A DNA stretch of 63,097 nucleotides from Planctomycetota bacterium (lineage in GTDB: Bacteria > Planctomycetota > MHYJ01 > JACQXL01 > JACQZI01). Below are positions 25,537-34,481 of the stretch, in pieces (within the stretch, counting starts at the first letter, position 1; each line of letters begins with the position of its first letter). The stretch covers positions 1 to 63,097 of the forward strand of contig JACQZI010000039.1 of the NCBI GenBank assembly GCA_016207825.1. The letters are read 5' to 3'. The translations under genes and the position numbers were made by a program. The notes under the pieces were generated by a model that ran no database searches, was not told the DNA's origin, and saw nothing but the letters and a program-made list of their open reading frames with translations.

Positions 25537-26010
25537 ATGCCTAAAAAGAAACCGGTTACCAAGCATCCTGTCCTGATTCTCGGCATAGGTAACACCCTTC
25601 TTAAGGATGATGGGATTGGGATTCATGTCACGAGGAAACTGGAAAAACTACCACTCCATAAAAACGTGACGCTTATGGACGGCGGAACCGGAGGCCTTAA
25701 TTTATTTGAGGCGATAACAACACACAAAAAAATCATTATCATAGACGCGATAGATTTGAAATCCGTTCCCGGCACGATTAAAAGGATAAGCCTGGATGAA
25801 GCCCGCCTTATCCTGGATGAAACGCACAGTTCAATGCACCAGAACAGTATTTCCGAGGTCTTTAAGCTGGCGGAATCATTAGGGAAGCGCCTGGATGTGG
25901 TCATATTCGGGATTCAGCCCAAGGAGGTAGCGGCGGGATTGGAACTGACACACGAGCTTAAAGCCGTTATTCCGGCTGCCATCCGGCAGATATTGGCGGA
26001 ATTAAGATAG
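25537..26010 (+). CDS. Hydrogenase maturation protease
   Basis: A 157-residue HyaD/HycI-family peptidase. ILGIGNTLLKDDGIGIHV holds the conserved first metal-ligand acidic residue. DGGTGGLNL and the VIFGIQPKEV segment fit the family. It would trim the C-terminus of HydA, whose gene ends 21 bases upstream. The Ech large subunit in this window lacks a tail to cut. Start: ATG 25537 keeps the usual N-terminus; a longer frame from 25471 would overlap hydA by 46 bases and adds no conserved sequence. Confidence 0.9.
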   Translation: MPKKKPVTKHPVLILGIGNTLLKDDGIGIHVTRKLEKLPLHKNVTLMDGGTGGLNLFEAITTHKKIIIIDAIDLKSVPGTIKRISLDEARLILDETHSSMHQNSISEVFKLAESLGKRLDVVIFGIQPKEVAAGLELTHELKAVIPAAIRQILAELR

Positions 26011-26045
26011 AGGTCTTAATCTACCGCGGTTCTTTTCCCCCCACT

Positions 26046-26071
26046 CCGCCCCGCAAGGCGGGACTGCGGGG
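26046..26071. terminator. GC-rich hairpin between convergent genes
   Basis: CCCCGCA (26049-26055) pairs with TGCGGGG (26065-26071); an alternative CCGCC/GGCGG stem (26046-26061) is also possible. It lies between the convergent hydrogenase protease and beta-helix genes. There is no long T-run next to it, so it may be a stability or weak bidirectional termination element. Confidence 0.4.
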
Positions 26072-26107
26072 GCGCCCAAATCTATTTTTCTTGTTGGGCA
26101 CCCTCCA

Positions 26108-28159
26108 TTATTTATTTTTAATTATCCCGATTTTATCGATCGGGATTGGTTCAAAGCCGAGTTTTAAGGCCGGGGATTTCGGGTTAAGCGTAAAATCGTA
26201 TTTCTTGGGATTAACAAAGAGCGGGTTTTCGATTAGAGAGTTTGTGTCCATTCCTTTTCCCTGCCAGGCTTCCCATGGAAATCCGCCGAAAACGAATTTC
26301 CCTGCGTTTTCATTCCAGTAGATATTTTTGTCAAAGGCGAATTGGAAATCGCTGATATTGCCTTCGATAAGCTTGCCGCCATTCCAGTAAATGATGTTCT
26401 TTTCAAAGGTGAATCTCAGGTGCGGCTCCGGCCGGGTGAATTGCAGTTGCTGGTCGCGTCCAAAAGCGAATATATTGTTTCGTATGATGTTTTCTTTTCC
26501 GTAATGCTGGTGGAATCCGCCGTGCGTGGTGTTATAAACGATATTCTTTTCTGCCACGATGCCGGTGCTTCCTTCATCAAAGTAAATGCCCCAGCCGCCA
26601 TACTGAAGTGCGCCGATATCATGGAACAGGTTATTTCTTATTACGGTGCCGGGCTGGATACCGAGCGTGTAGATGCCGGCCATATCGCTTAAGATGGGTG
26701 TGGCTTCTCCTGATTTGATGCCGATATTGTGCACATGGTTAGACTCCACTTTGTTATTGTTAGCCAGTGATTTGCCATAACCCCATGTCCATCCGATGGA
26801 GATGCCGGAATAATAAAAATCGTGAATCAGGTTATGCTTAAGCGTGTTATTATAACTTTGCCCAATCCATACGCCGATAGCGCTGTGGAAGATTACTCCC
26901 CCATCATGGATACGGCAGTTAGAGATTCCAGTATCATGGGTCTGTTCAGCAGGGTTTTCCCGGCAACCACATTCGCCTATTTTTATTCCGCCTGCGCCTA
27001 AATCAAAAATATCACAGTTTGTGACTACGTTATTCGCATTACCGCGGGAGAATTCCAGCCCATAGGTTCCGATATGTGATATCTCACAGTTTTCAAACCC
27101 GCAGTTCTGCATTCCTTCCGCGTAAACGGCGCCGGGCACACCGAAAGCCGCTTGGCAGAAGCCGCTCGTTTCCGGCGCCAGCCGCCATTCCGTATGGCTG
27201 AAAGTCAAGCCGGAAAAGGTAATATGCCGAATAAATTTGCCGGATTCTGGATTTCCCGACAATTTAACGAGTTGCGGAATGACCGGTGCAATCACCGCAG
27301 CATTATTAATGTCTTCGCCGGGCAAGGGATAATAGTAAAGAATTCCTCGTTCGCGGTCAAGATACCATTCGCCCGGAGAATCCAGTATGTCAGGAGAGTG
27401 TTCGACATAATAGAGGTCGTTTACATCCGGCAGGAATACGGTTCGGGCGGTAAAAGTGATTAGGTTTTTCTCATGGTCAATGGCTGAAACCGGTAGATGG
27501 GATTCTATCCAGCGGTTCATCAGGAGTACTTCAGTATCCTTGGTGTTTTGGATGGTTTTCAGGTCGTCGTGATGGAACCCGAAGGAAATTTGCCCGTCTG
27601 TCCACTGTGACTGGGGAGTTTTGTTCGGGACGGACGCTAATTTAAGGTAGCCCTTGTCCGGATAACGCGCGCGGGAGCGGCGTTGGCCATTTATCCAGAG
27701 TTGATGGAAAAACCATTTGCCGGATTTGACGTCGGGAATTTCTGTCATCGAGATATCTTTTCCGTTTAAGGCGGCTTTCTTCCATCCGGTAATAATCCGC
27801 CCGCCGCTTATTATAGGCTTTTCATCCATGTAGGCATTGAATGTAACCGGTGACTCATCAGCGCCGGAATCTTCCGGGCTGAAAACCAAAGGTTCGGATA
27901 GGAAGTAGGTTCCGTTGCGGATTGATATGGTAACAGGGGAATCCTGGTTCTTTTTGGTTTCGCGCAGGGCATTGCATGCCTTTTGCAGGGTGGCGAATGG
28001 GCCGTCTGTTTTTTCCTGGTTAGGAGAAGCAATTTTACCGGACCAGGCGTCATTGCCGTCCTGTGCCACGTAGAATGCCACAGTTGCCGATTTAGGTTTA
28101 TCCGCTATTGCCAGGAGTATAATACAGAAGGTCAACACGCTCCAGATAACTTTTCTCAT
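26108..28159 (-). CDS. Secreted right-handed beta-helix protein (probable glycoside hydrolase, GH141-like)
   Basis: A 683-residue exported protein with a signal peptide (about 1-25). FYVAQDGNDAWSG opens the mature part and PFATLQKACNALR follows, as in many secreted carbohydrate-active beta-helix proteins. Residues about 300-620 hold parallel beta-helix coils rich in NNxV, GI.I and N-x-I-x-x-x patterns (HDIGALQYGGWGIYFDEGS). The overall layout with a lid-like N-terminal region resembles GH141 family proteins (alpha-L-fucosidase or xylanase). The substrate is not decidable. AAGGAT precedes ATG 28159. Confidence 0.75.
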   Translation of the reverse strand: MRKVIWSVLTFCIILLAIADKPKSATVAFYVAQDGNDAWSGKIASPNQEKTDGPFATLQKACNALRETKKNQDSPVTISIRNGTYFLSEPLVFSPEDSGADESPVTFNAYMDEKPIISGGRIITGWKKAALNGKDISMTEIPDVKSGKWFFHQLWINGQRRSRARYPDKGYLKLASVPNKTPQSQWTDGQISFGFHHDDLKTIQNTKDTEVLLMNRWIESHLPVSAIDHEKNLITFTARTVFLPDVNDLYYVEHSPDILDSPGEWYLDRERGILYYYPLPGEDINNAAVIAPVIPQLVKLSGNPESGKFIRHITFSGLTFSHTEWRLAPETSGFCQAAFGVPGAVYAEGMQNCGFENCEISHIGTYGLEFSRGNANNVVTNCDIFDLGAGGIKIGECGCRENPAEQTHDTGISNCRIHDGGVIFHSAIGVWIGQSYNNTLKHNLIHDFYYSGISIGWTWGYGKSLANNNKVESNHVHNIGIKSGEATPILSDMAGIYTLGIQPGTVIRNNLFHDIGALQYGGWGIYFDEGSTGIVAEKNIVYNTTHGGFHQHYGKENIIRNNIFAFGRDQQLQFTRPEPHLRFTFEKNIIYWNGGKLIEGNISDFQFAFDKNIYWNENAGKFVFGGFPWEAWQGKGMDTNSLIENPLFVNPKKYDFTLNPKSPALKLGFEPIPIDKIGIIKNK

Positions 28160-28324
28160 CTTTAATCCTTAAATCATCACGCGAGTAACCGTATTTTATG
28201 AATGGTTTAATGATTAGTCAATATATAGTGCTAATGCTGATGCGCAAACGTGTTAAAATCCCGGTTATTCATCGGGGTAAACCTGAGTTAGCCAGAGCGC
28301 CTTGCGAGATAAAGTAAAGAGGAG

Positions 28325-31033
28325 TTATTCTTCCTCTTCTTCCATATCTTCTTCATCATCGTCTTTAGGCTGCGGCCTTCTTTTCCGGCCCGACCCTTCA
28401 CCGCCGCCCATCATCTGGCTGCCGATTTTCAAAGCCCCGTGGATGACTTTAGATATTTTCAGGTTAGACCAGAAGTTGACATTAATTTCATCCGGCTTAT
28501 CCAGTCCAATCGTGCCGACGACAACCGTATCTTTTTCTACCCCGAACATCATTGCCTCAAGAGGGACCGGCAAGCGCATGCCGAAATCTTTCAGCATCCC
28601 CAATATGGAATGCAGGTTAAGCACGATTAAAAGTGAGGCGTTATTGACCGCCTCCGGCTTCAGCCCTTCTTTTTCCAGGGACGCCAATAATTTGTCCATT
28701 GTTTTGCCTTCTTTAGCGGTATCAATCATGTTTTTCAGGGGCTCGCAGTGCCTTTCAAAACCCATAATAAAGTTATTATCAAAAAAGGAATAAGGGGTTT
28801 CTTTGTCTTCCCCGTAGATTTTAACCCCGTTGTGTTCTGTTTCTTTATATTGGCCGAACTTGCCTCTGTCAAACCCCTTGACTGTTTCTTTCGCCTTCTC
28901 CGCGTCTTTAGCCGGGAAGATTACAAATCCGGTTGGTCCCCGCCGCCCTATTGTAGATAACGATACGCCGGCTCCCTGGTTAACCTGCCCGAAAATATCT
29001 TCCGGTTTGCTTCCCATTTCATTGGTCATTTCTTCGATTATTTCTTCCTCGGTATCATCTTCTCCGAAGTCATTCGCTTTGCTTAAAATATACTTAAATC
29101 CTTCTTCCCATATCTTGGCGGAATCTTTGCTAAAAGACCAGGTGGCGGTGAAGAAACTATCCGCCGGCATCATTTTTAAGAGCGATTTTTGGTCAGCCTG
29201 CTTGGAGCAGATAATCTTATAGAAACCGTGGCCCGGGTCAAGCCGGATGATTTCCGTGTCGCTAAACCGGTTATCCTTAATCGTTACTCCGAAGCAATAA
29301 GATTTAATCCTGGTCAGGTCCGTGGCGGATTCAAATTGCAGGTACCCCCTCAATGAACCCCGTCCAGTCGGGGAGAATGATGAGGCAATCAAATCTCCCG
29401 GCAGCATATATCCCCATAAATAGCTTTCGTTTCCCAGCCGTTCTTTGGCAAAGCGGTAATGCTCTTCATCCTGCATGCGTTTTTCCAGCCCGCCCGAGAT
29501 TATCATTCCCTTAAATATTTCTTTATCCATTCCCAGTGCCAGCCCCCGCTCGTTAATCCATGCCCAGATGCCCGGCTTGATGCAAAAGACATCGTTGCCT
29601 TCGAGTTTTTCCTTTAGGAAAACATATTTTGCCAGCGGACCGGCAAAGAGTTCTTTGAGCTGGTCGGGTTTGTCAAAAGCTATTTCAGCAAACACATTCG
29701 GGATAGTCTGTTTATGGAACAGGTCGTCTTTTCCTTTGAGTTCGGCTTCGCTTGAGCCGTAATAGGCGATTTGGATGCCGTTAACGGAATCAATCAGCTG
29801 CCTGGCAACTTCCGCCGGAATGCCGGTTTCCTGGGCAATAATCGGCAGGTACATTTCATAGAGCTGCGTGGCGGTATTTTTAAGCTCACTATCCTCTTCC
29901 CAGCAAGGCAGTGATAAGAAAGCATCCTTGATTTTCTGGACATTCCGAAGGGCCAGATATGCGGAAATCTTAGGAGGTTTTAATGCGGCCGGTTTTGTAT
30001 TTTGCTCCTCAATCCATTTTTGCCAGCATGCGACGGCCGCGGCCCGGCTTGGCTTGGAATCATACGGATTATAGCCGAAACGCTCGCCCGAGCTAATCCG
30101 GCTCAAACTGCTGCAGGCAGTGACCCGGACCATCGGGTTGTCATCGGACAAGCCTTTCAACAGGAAGTTGGTCGCTTCTTTAGTCCGGTAATTGCTCAAG
30201 CCGCCATAAGCCAGAATGCGCATATTTTCATCAGAGCTCTGCCCCGCTTTAATAAGTTCCGGAACGGCGTTTTCATCTTTCAGTTTGCCGAGCGCGTCCA
30301 GGGCAAGGTATTTGACGGAGTCGTTGCTGTCGTTAACCATTTTGGCGACTGCCGAAGTGGATTCTTTGGAAGGCAATTTGCCGATGATGTAGAGAAGTAT
30401 GGCTTTGTTAATAGGTTCTGTCGTCGTTTCCAGATTCTTAACCAGTGCGGGGACGACTTCGCTGCCGGCGGATTTAAGACCCTTGTATAAATCTGCCGTG
30501 GCGCGCTGCAGCTGGTATGAGCTTAAAGCGCCGTAATACCGCAATGACCAGCTATCCACCAGATACTCGGGCCGCAAATCTTTAGTATCTATTTCGCTCA
30601 AGAGCGCCCTGATGCGCTCTTCGGCAAGCGCCGGGATTCTTATCCAGCCGCCGGTGGTATTAAGGATTTTTTTCGCCCGCATTTTTACTTCCGGTTCGGA
30701 GCTGTTATATGCCTCGATGGCAAAGGGAATGACCATCTTGCCCATCTTAATAAGTTCTTCCATGGCATTTTCACGGTCCTGCCATTCTTCGGCATTGAGT
30801 TGGGGAATAAGTTCTTTGATGCGTTTTTCCGCCGCCGGGGTAAGCGGTTCGTCTTTAATCTCAGGAACGGCGGCATCATCATAGTGGCCATCCCATGAGG
30901 GGCCCATTCCGACCACTAAAAAATTCGGGATGGCGATGGAAGCAAAACCCATCCCCATGCATCCGGCAAAAATTACCGCCATGGAAAATATCAGGGATAA
31001 TCTTACAAGCATTCCTTTTGGCAGCCTGTTCAT
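28325..31033 (-). CDS. Large HEAT-repeat lipoprotein
   Basis: A 902-residue predicted lipoprotein; VIFAGCMGMGF near residue 25 is a lipobox. An early IPQLNAEEWQDRENAMEEL unit matches the motif of the lipoprotein at 17.9-18.9 kb. Residues about 160-330 are HEAT repeats (TSAVAKMVNDSNDSVKYLAL, AVPELIKAGQS). Residues about 350-860 are a mixed alpha/beta region that I do not recognise. The tail is first Gly/Arg/Lys-rich and then almost wholly acidic (DDDEEDMEEEEE). GGAGG precedes ATG 31033. Role unknown; probably periplasmic scaffold. Confidence 0.72.
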   Translation of the reverse strand: MNRLPKGMLVRLSLIFSMAVIFAGCMGMGFASIAIPNFLVVGMGPSWDGHYDDAAVPEIKDEPLTPAAEKRIKELIPQLNAEEWQDRENAMEELIKMGKMVIPFAIEAYNSSEPEVKMRAKKILNTTGGWIRIPALAEERIRALLSEIDTKDLRPEYLVDSWSLRYYGALSSYQLQRATADLYKGLKSAGSEVVPALVKNLETTTEPINKAILLYIIGKLPSKESTSAVAKMVNDSNDSVKYLALDALGKLKDENAVPELIKAGQSSDENMRILAYGGLSNYRTKEATNFLLKGLSDDNPMVRVTACSSLSRISSGERFGYNPYDSKPSRAAAVACWQKWIEEQNTKPAALKPPKISAYLALRNVQKIKDAFLSLPCWEEDSELKNTATQLYEMYLPIIAQETGIPAEVARQLIDSVNGIQIAYYGSSEAELKGKDDLFHKQTIPNVFAEIAFDKPDQLKELFAGPLAKYVFLKEKLEGNDVFCIKPGIWAWINERGLALGMDKEIFKGMIISGGLEKRMQDEEHYRFAKERLGNESYLWGYMLPGDLIASSFSPTGRGSLRGYLQFESATDLTRIKSYCFGVTIKDNRFSDTEIIRLDPGHGFYKIICSKQADQKSLLKMMPADSFFTATWSFSKDSAKIWEEGFKYILSKANDFGEDDTEEEIIEEMTNEMGSKPEDIFGQVNQGAGVSLSTIGRRGPTGFVIFPAKDAEKAKETVKGFDRGKFGQYKETEHNGVKIYGEDKETPYSFFDNNFIMGFERHCEPLKNMIDTAKEGKTMDKLLASLEKEGLKPEAVNNASLLIVLNLHSILGMLKDFGMRLPVPLEAMMFGVEKDTVVVGTIGLDKPDEINVNFWSNLKISKVIHGALKIGSQMMGGGEGSGRKRRPQPKDDDEEDMEEEEE

Positions 31034-31192
31034 TTTTTATCCTCCATATTGTTAATTAACTGAGAACGCGATTTTGGCAAATAATAGATTACTATCGTTT
31101 TAAAGCGTTCCTGTCAAGTAATTGTCAGGTGATTTAAATTCATAATCAGCGTTATCCGCTCAATCGGCGTACTGATAATAGCGAAAATAATA

Positions 31193-31253
31193 TTTCGGAA
31201 AGCGTAAAAAATATTACGAAAAACTTGACAAATCTTCACGAATTTGATATATT
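31193..31253 (+). promoter_or_regulatory. Promoter and possible operator of the hspR-dnaK unit
   Basis: TTGACA (31225-31230), 17 bases, then TATATT (31248-31253): a near-perfect sigma70 promoter. Just upstream, AATATTTCGGAAA and AATATTACGAAAA form a direct repeat about 21 bases apart, with a further TTCACGAATT between the -35 and -10. These could bind the MerR-type repressor. They do not match the published HAIR sequence of actinobacterial HspR, so the operator part is inference. Confidence 0.6.
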
Positions 31254-31277
31254 GCTTTTGTGAGGAAAGGAGAGATT

Positions 31278-31691
31278 ATGGAAAAGAAGAATGCTAAAAT
31301 CATCAAGAAACCCAGGGAAATCTTTCCCCCGGTGCCGATAAACCGCACCGAACCCGTCTTCACGAGCGGCGTAATCTCGCGCCTTCTCGATATTCCGGTC
31401 TGGGTCTTGAAGCAGCTTGACCGGGAAAAACTGGTCTCCCCTGACCGTAAGAAAAGCAAGGTCAGGCTTTACTCACAGGAGGAATTGAATAAACTCAGCC
31501 ACATCTGGTACCTGATGAAGGAGCGCAAGGTCAAGGTGGACGGGGTCAAGGTGATACTGGAAATGGAAGAGACCATGTACACACATGGATTTTCCGCGCC
31601 CGGGATGGTCGGTTACAGCTCAGGGCGCTCGATTACGATTGTCTCGCGTAAAAGCGAGGGGAAAAACCTTAAGAAGTCCAAACAACAATAA
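31278..31691 (+). CDS. hspR: HspR-like MerR-family regulator
   Basis: A 137-residue MerR-type DNA-binding protein. The helix-turn-helix segment is FTSGVISRLLDIPVWVLKQL, followed by the wing KVRLYSQEELNKL and a short helical tail, the layout of HspR. HspR represses dnaK operons and senses DnaK. Its place 25 bases upstream of dnaK on one transcript strongly suggests auto-repression of the chaperone unit. AAAGGAGAG precedes ATG 31278; a GTG at 31260 coincides with the predicted transcription start and is rejected. Confidence 0.82.
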   Translation: MEKKNAKIIKKPREIFPPVPINRTEPVFTSGVISRLLDIPVWVLKQLDREKLVSPDRKKSKVRLYSQEELNKLSHIWYLMKERKVKVDGVKVILEMEETMYTHGFSAPGMVGYSSGRSITIVSRKSEGKNLKKSKQQ

Positions 31692-31716
31692 AATTAAATA
31701 TTGAAAGGAGCAAAAT

Positions 31717-33636
31717 ATGGGTAAGATAATAGGGATAGATTTGGGCACGACACTTTCTGTCGTCGCCGTCAGGGAAGGAGATGAAACCACGGTCATAACC
31801 AACAAGGAAGGCAGCCGTCTGACGCCCTCTGTCGTCGCGTTTACCGACAAAGGCGAGCGGCTTGTCGGGAATTTGGCCAAGAGGCAGGCGGTGATTAACC
31901 CGACCAACACCATTTATTCAATCAAGCGCTTTATGGGACGCCGTCGTTCGGAAGTCGGCCAGGAAGAAAAGATGGTCCCCTACAAAATAGTCGGCGGGCC
32001 TGATGACCTGGTCAAGGTGGAATCGCGCGGCAAGCAGTACTCCCCTCCCGAGATCTCCGCCATGGTCCTCCAGAACCTCAAAGAAACCGCGGAGGCGTAT
32101 CTGGGCGAAAAAGTCACCGAGGCGGTCATAACCGTTCCGGCGTATTTTAACGACAGCCAGCGCCAGGCAACCAAGGATGCCGGCAGGATTGCCGGGCTTG
32201 ATGTCAAGCGCATTATCAATGAACCGACTGCCGCGGCGCTTGCCTACGGGCTTGATAAAAAGAAGGCCGGAAAGATTGCCGTTTACGATTTAGGCGGAGG
32301 CACATTCGATATCTCCATCCTGGAAGTGGGCGATGGCGTGGTGGAAGTCCTTTCCACAAACGGAAATACCCATCTGGGTGGCGATGATTTCGACCAGCGG
32401 CTGATTAATTACGTGGCGGATGAATTCAAAAAGGAACAGGGAATAGATTTACGTAAAGACCAGATGGCGCTCCAGCGCCTGAAAGAAGCCTGCGAGAAAG
32501 CCAAATGCGAGCTTTCCAGCTCCATGGAAACGGAAATCAATCTTCCCTTTATCACGGCGGATGCCTCCGGACCAAAACACATGGTCATGAAGATTACCCG
32601 CGCCAAATTCGTCCAACTGGTGGATGATTTACTGCTCTCCAGCCTTGCGCCGTGCAAACAGGCATTGGCGGATGCGAAACTGAGCGTGGAAGAAATCAAG
32701 GAAGTGGTCATGGTCGGCGGCTCGACCAGGATTCCGAGAGTTTTGGAAATCGTCAAGGATTTCTTTAAGAAAGAGTTGAACAGAAGCGTCAATCCGGATG
32801 AAGTGGTCGGCGTCGGCGCGGCAATCCAGGGCGCGGTTCTGAAAGGCGATATCAAGGACGTCCTGCTTTTGGACGTCACCCCGCTTACCTTGGGCATAGA
32901 AACCCTGGGCGGAGTGCGGACGGCTTTAATCACCCGCAATACGACCATTCCGACCTCCAAGAAAGAGATATTCTCCACCGCCGGGGACAGCCAGACCGAG
33001 GTGGAAATCCACGTCCTGCAGGGCGAGCGCGAGATGGCCGCGGATAACCGGACTTTGGGCAAATTCAGATTGGCCGGCATTCCTCCGGCACCGCGCGGAG
33101 TCCCGCAAATCGAGGTCAGCTTTGATATCGATGCCAACGGAATACTCAACGTGGCGGCAAAGGATATGGCAACCGGCAAGAAGCAGTCGATTGTGATACA
33201 ATCCTCTTCTGGACTGACCGAAAACGATATCAAGAAGATGGTGGATGAATCCAAGAAATACGAAGAGCAGGATAAGAAGAAGAAGGAGCTGATTGACGCC
33301 CGTAACCAGGCGGACCATTTGATATATGTAACGGAAAAGTCGGTGAGCGACATGGGGGATAAGATAAGCGCCGATGAAAAATCCAAGGTCACTTCCGCCT
33401 TAGAGGAGTTAAAGAAGGCGAAGGACAAGGATGACGCCGCGGATATCAAGAAAGCGATTGAAGGGGTGACCAGGGCGAGCCACACCTTTGCTCAGCGGAT
33501 GTATGAAGAAGCGGCAAAGGCAAAGGGCGGCGCGGGCGCTCCCCCGCCCCAGGGAGAAGCTCCGGGAGAAGAGCCCAAGGGCAAGGAGAAAAAGTCAGAC
33601 GAAAACGTCATCGACGCCGAATTCGAAGCCAAGTGA
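31717..33636 (+). CDS. dnaK: Molecular chaperone DnaK (Hsp70)
   Basis: A 639-residue Hsp70 of normal length. The ATPase domain has [24 protein letters not shown] and [13 protein letters not shown]. The substrate domain begins with [16 protein letters not shown]. The C-terminal linker is Gly/Pro/Glu rich and ends in [10 protein letters not shown], the usual bacterial tail. It refolds proteins with ATP. grpE and dnaJ are not adjacent, unlike most dnaK operons. GAAAGGAG precedes ATG 31717. Confidence 0.98.
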   Translation: MGKIIGIDLGTTLSVVAVREGDETTVITNKEGSRLTPSVVAFTDKGERLVGNLAKRQAVINPTNTIYSIKRFMGRRRSEVGQEEKMVPYKIVGGPDDLVKVESRGKQYSPPEISAMVLQNLKETAEAYLGEKVTEAVITVPAYFNDSQRQATKDAGRIAGLDVKRIINEPTAAALAYGLDKKKAGKIAVYDLGGGTFDISILEVGDGVVEVLSTNGNTHLGGDDFDQRLINYVADEFKKEQGIDLRKDQMALQRLKEACEKAKCELSSSMETEINLPFITADASGPKHMVMKITRAKFVQLVDDLLLSSLAPCKQALADAKLSVEEIKEVVMVGGSTRIPRVLEIVKDFFKKELNRSVNPDEVVGVGAAIQGAVLKGDIKDVLLLDVTPLTLGIETLGGVRTALITRNTTIPTSKKEIFSTAGDSQTEVEIHVLQGEREMAADNRTLGKFRLAGIPPAPRGVPQIEVSFDIDANGILNVAAKDMATGKKQSIVIQSSSGLTENDIKKMVDESKKYEEQDKKKKELIDARNQADHLIYVTEKSVSDMGDKISADEKSKVTSALEELKKAKDKDDAADIKKAIEGVTRASHTFAQRMYEEAAKAKGGAGAPPPQGEAPGEEPKGKEKKSDENVIDAEFEAK

Positions 33637-33652
33637 AGTGTGTTACATCAAT

Positions 33653-33685
33653 CCGCCCTCGGATAAAGTATCCGAGGGCGGGTTT
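33653..33685 (+). terminator. Terminator-like hairpin after dnaK
   Basis: A 13-bp perfect stem (CCGCCCTCGGATA with its complement) around the loop AAG, 16 bases after the dnaK stop, then GGTTT. The T-run is short (three). Confidence 0.65.
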
Positions 33686-33797
33686 GACCAAGCCATCTGT
33701 CCCATCCTTAACAACAAACAGCCCAAACCGGCGAATGAAAGCATAAAAATACAGTTATCGTATTGTCAACAGAGAAGGTTTAGTGTATAACAAGGTG

Positions 33798-34017
33798 GAG
33801 TGAGGACCGTAGGGGTGGATTATGGGATGCAGGGGTAATAGGTATGGGATACACGGGTCAGTGGCATGGGATACACGGGTGAGTGGTATGTAATATATGG
33901 GTAAGTAGCGTGATATCCTGGGGTAGGCAGTATGGGATCCACGGGGGTGAGGGGGGTATATCCAGGGGGTAGGAGGGGGTACCCCACGGGGGGCAGGGGT
34001 GGCAGGCGGATATATAT
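33798..34017. repeat. 22-bp minisatellite array (about 10 degenerate units), G-rich on plus strand
   Basis: Ten contiguous 22-base units with no spacers. The middle units are clearest, for example GTATGGGATACACGGGTCAG then TG at 33842, and its near copy at 33864. Later units (33886, 33908, 33930, 33952, 33974, 33996) drift and become G-richer. Since 22 is not a multiple of three, all frames cycle and no protein is preserved. The same repeat family occurs in inverse orientation at 54.9-55.2 kb. Runs of five or six G at 33943-33979 could fold into a G-quadruplex. Confidence 0.8.
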
Positions 34018-34481
34018 AGGAGGGGATTCTCTTCCCTGTTTTCTTAGCCGATCAGGAGCTTGCGTTTGGCCTGGTATTGCTTATCCAGCCGCTCTATCCT
34101 CTTATATAGTGTTTGGATTTCAATCCCCAATTCCATGGATAATTCGGGGCATCCCATCGGCATAACTCTTTTAACACAAGAATATTAGGACGACGATTTT
34201 TCACTTTTCCGTCTTTTCTTCCGGTCCACCTGAAGTCAGGGCAGGCGGGAATATTTTATTAACCCAGAGCGAAGCCTCCCATTCGGGATAGTTTTATTTA
34301 TTTTCCGTTGGTCTAAAATAGCAGTATGACAATAAATTAACGATTAATCCCTCCACTCTGTATGTTCATTAGTTCAGTATGCTGTCCACTACAATAATAT
34401 AATAGATTTAGGCGTCCCCTTTAGAGGGCTCTCCCCTGAATTCCGGAATTCTCATCACGGGCGCTATGGGATTACCGGGGT
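34018..34481. other. Non-coding stretch after the minisatellite
   Basis: Apart from one small minus-strand frame (34044-34163) I see no gene. There is a CCTGAAGTCAGG palindrome near 34230 and long AT-rich tracts at 34270-34410. No promoter of good quality for the minus-strand cyclase operon is visible. Confidence 0.5.
34044..34163 (-). CDS. Possible 39-residue peptide with helix-turn-helix-like sequence
   Basis: ATG 34163 to TAA 34044. The peptide ELGIEIQTLYKRIERLDKQY and its basic end (AKRKLLIG) look like the recognition part of a small DNA-binding domain. It has no Shine-Dalgarno site and no partner domain. The adjoining upstream sequence, in another frame, also reads as plausible protein (NILVLKELCRWDAP), so it may be a frameshifted remnant of a longer gene. 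Low certainty. Confidence 0.3.
   Translation of the reverse strand: MPMGCPELSMELGIEIQTLYKRIERLDKQYQAKRKLLIG

Noticed and set aside
31260-31277. GTG start for the HspR-like protein
   Set aside because: It falls at the predicted transcription start, whereas the ATG at 31278 has AAAGGAGAG at proper spacing.
32409-33485. Long minus-strand open frame opposite dnaK
   Set aside because: A well-known kind of antisense shadow of dnaK codon usage; no start signal, Ser/Ile-rich non-protein-like sequence.
33798-34017. CRISPR array
   Set aside because: Units are contiguous 22-base degenerate repeats with no unique spacers and no cas genes nearby.
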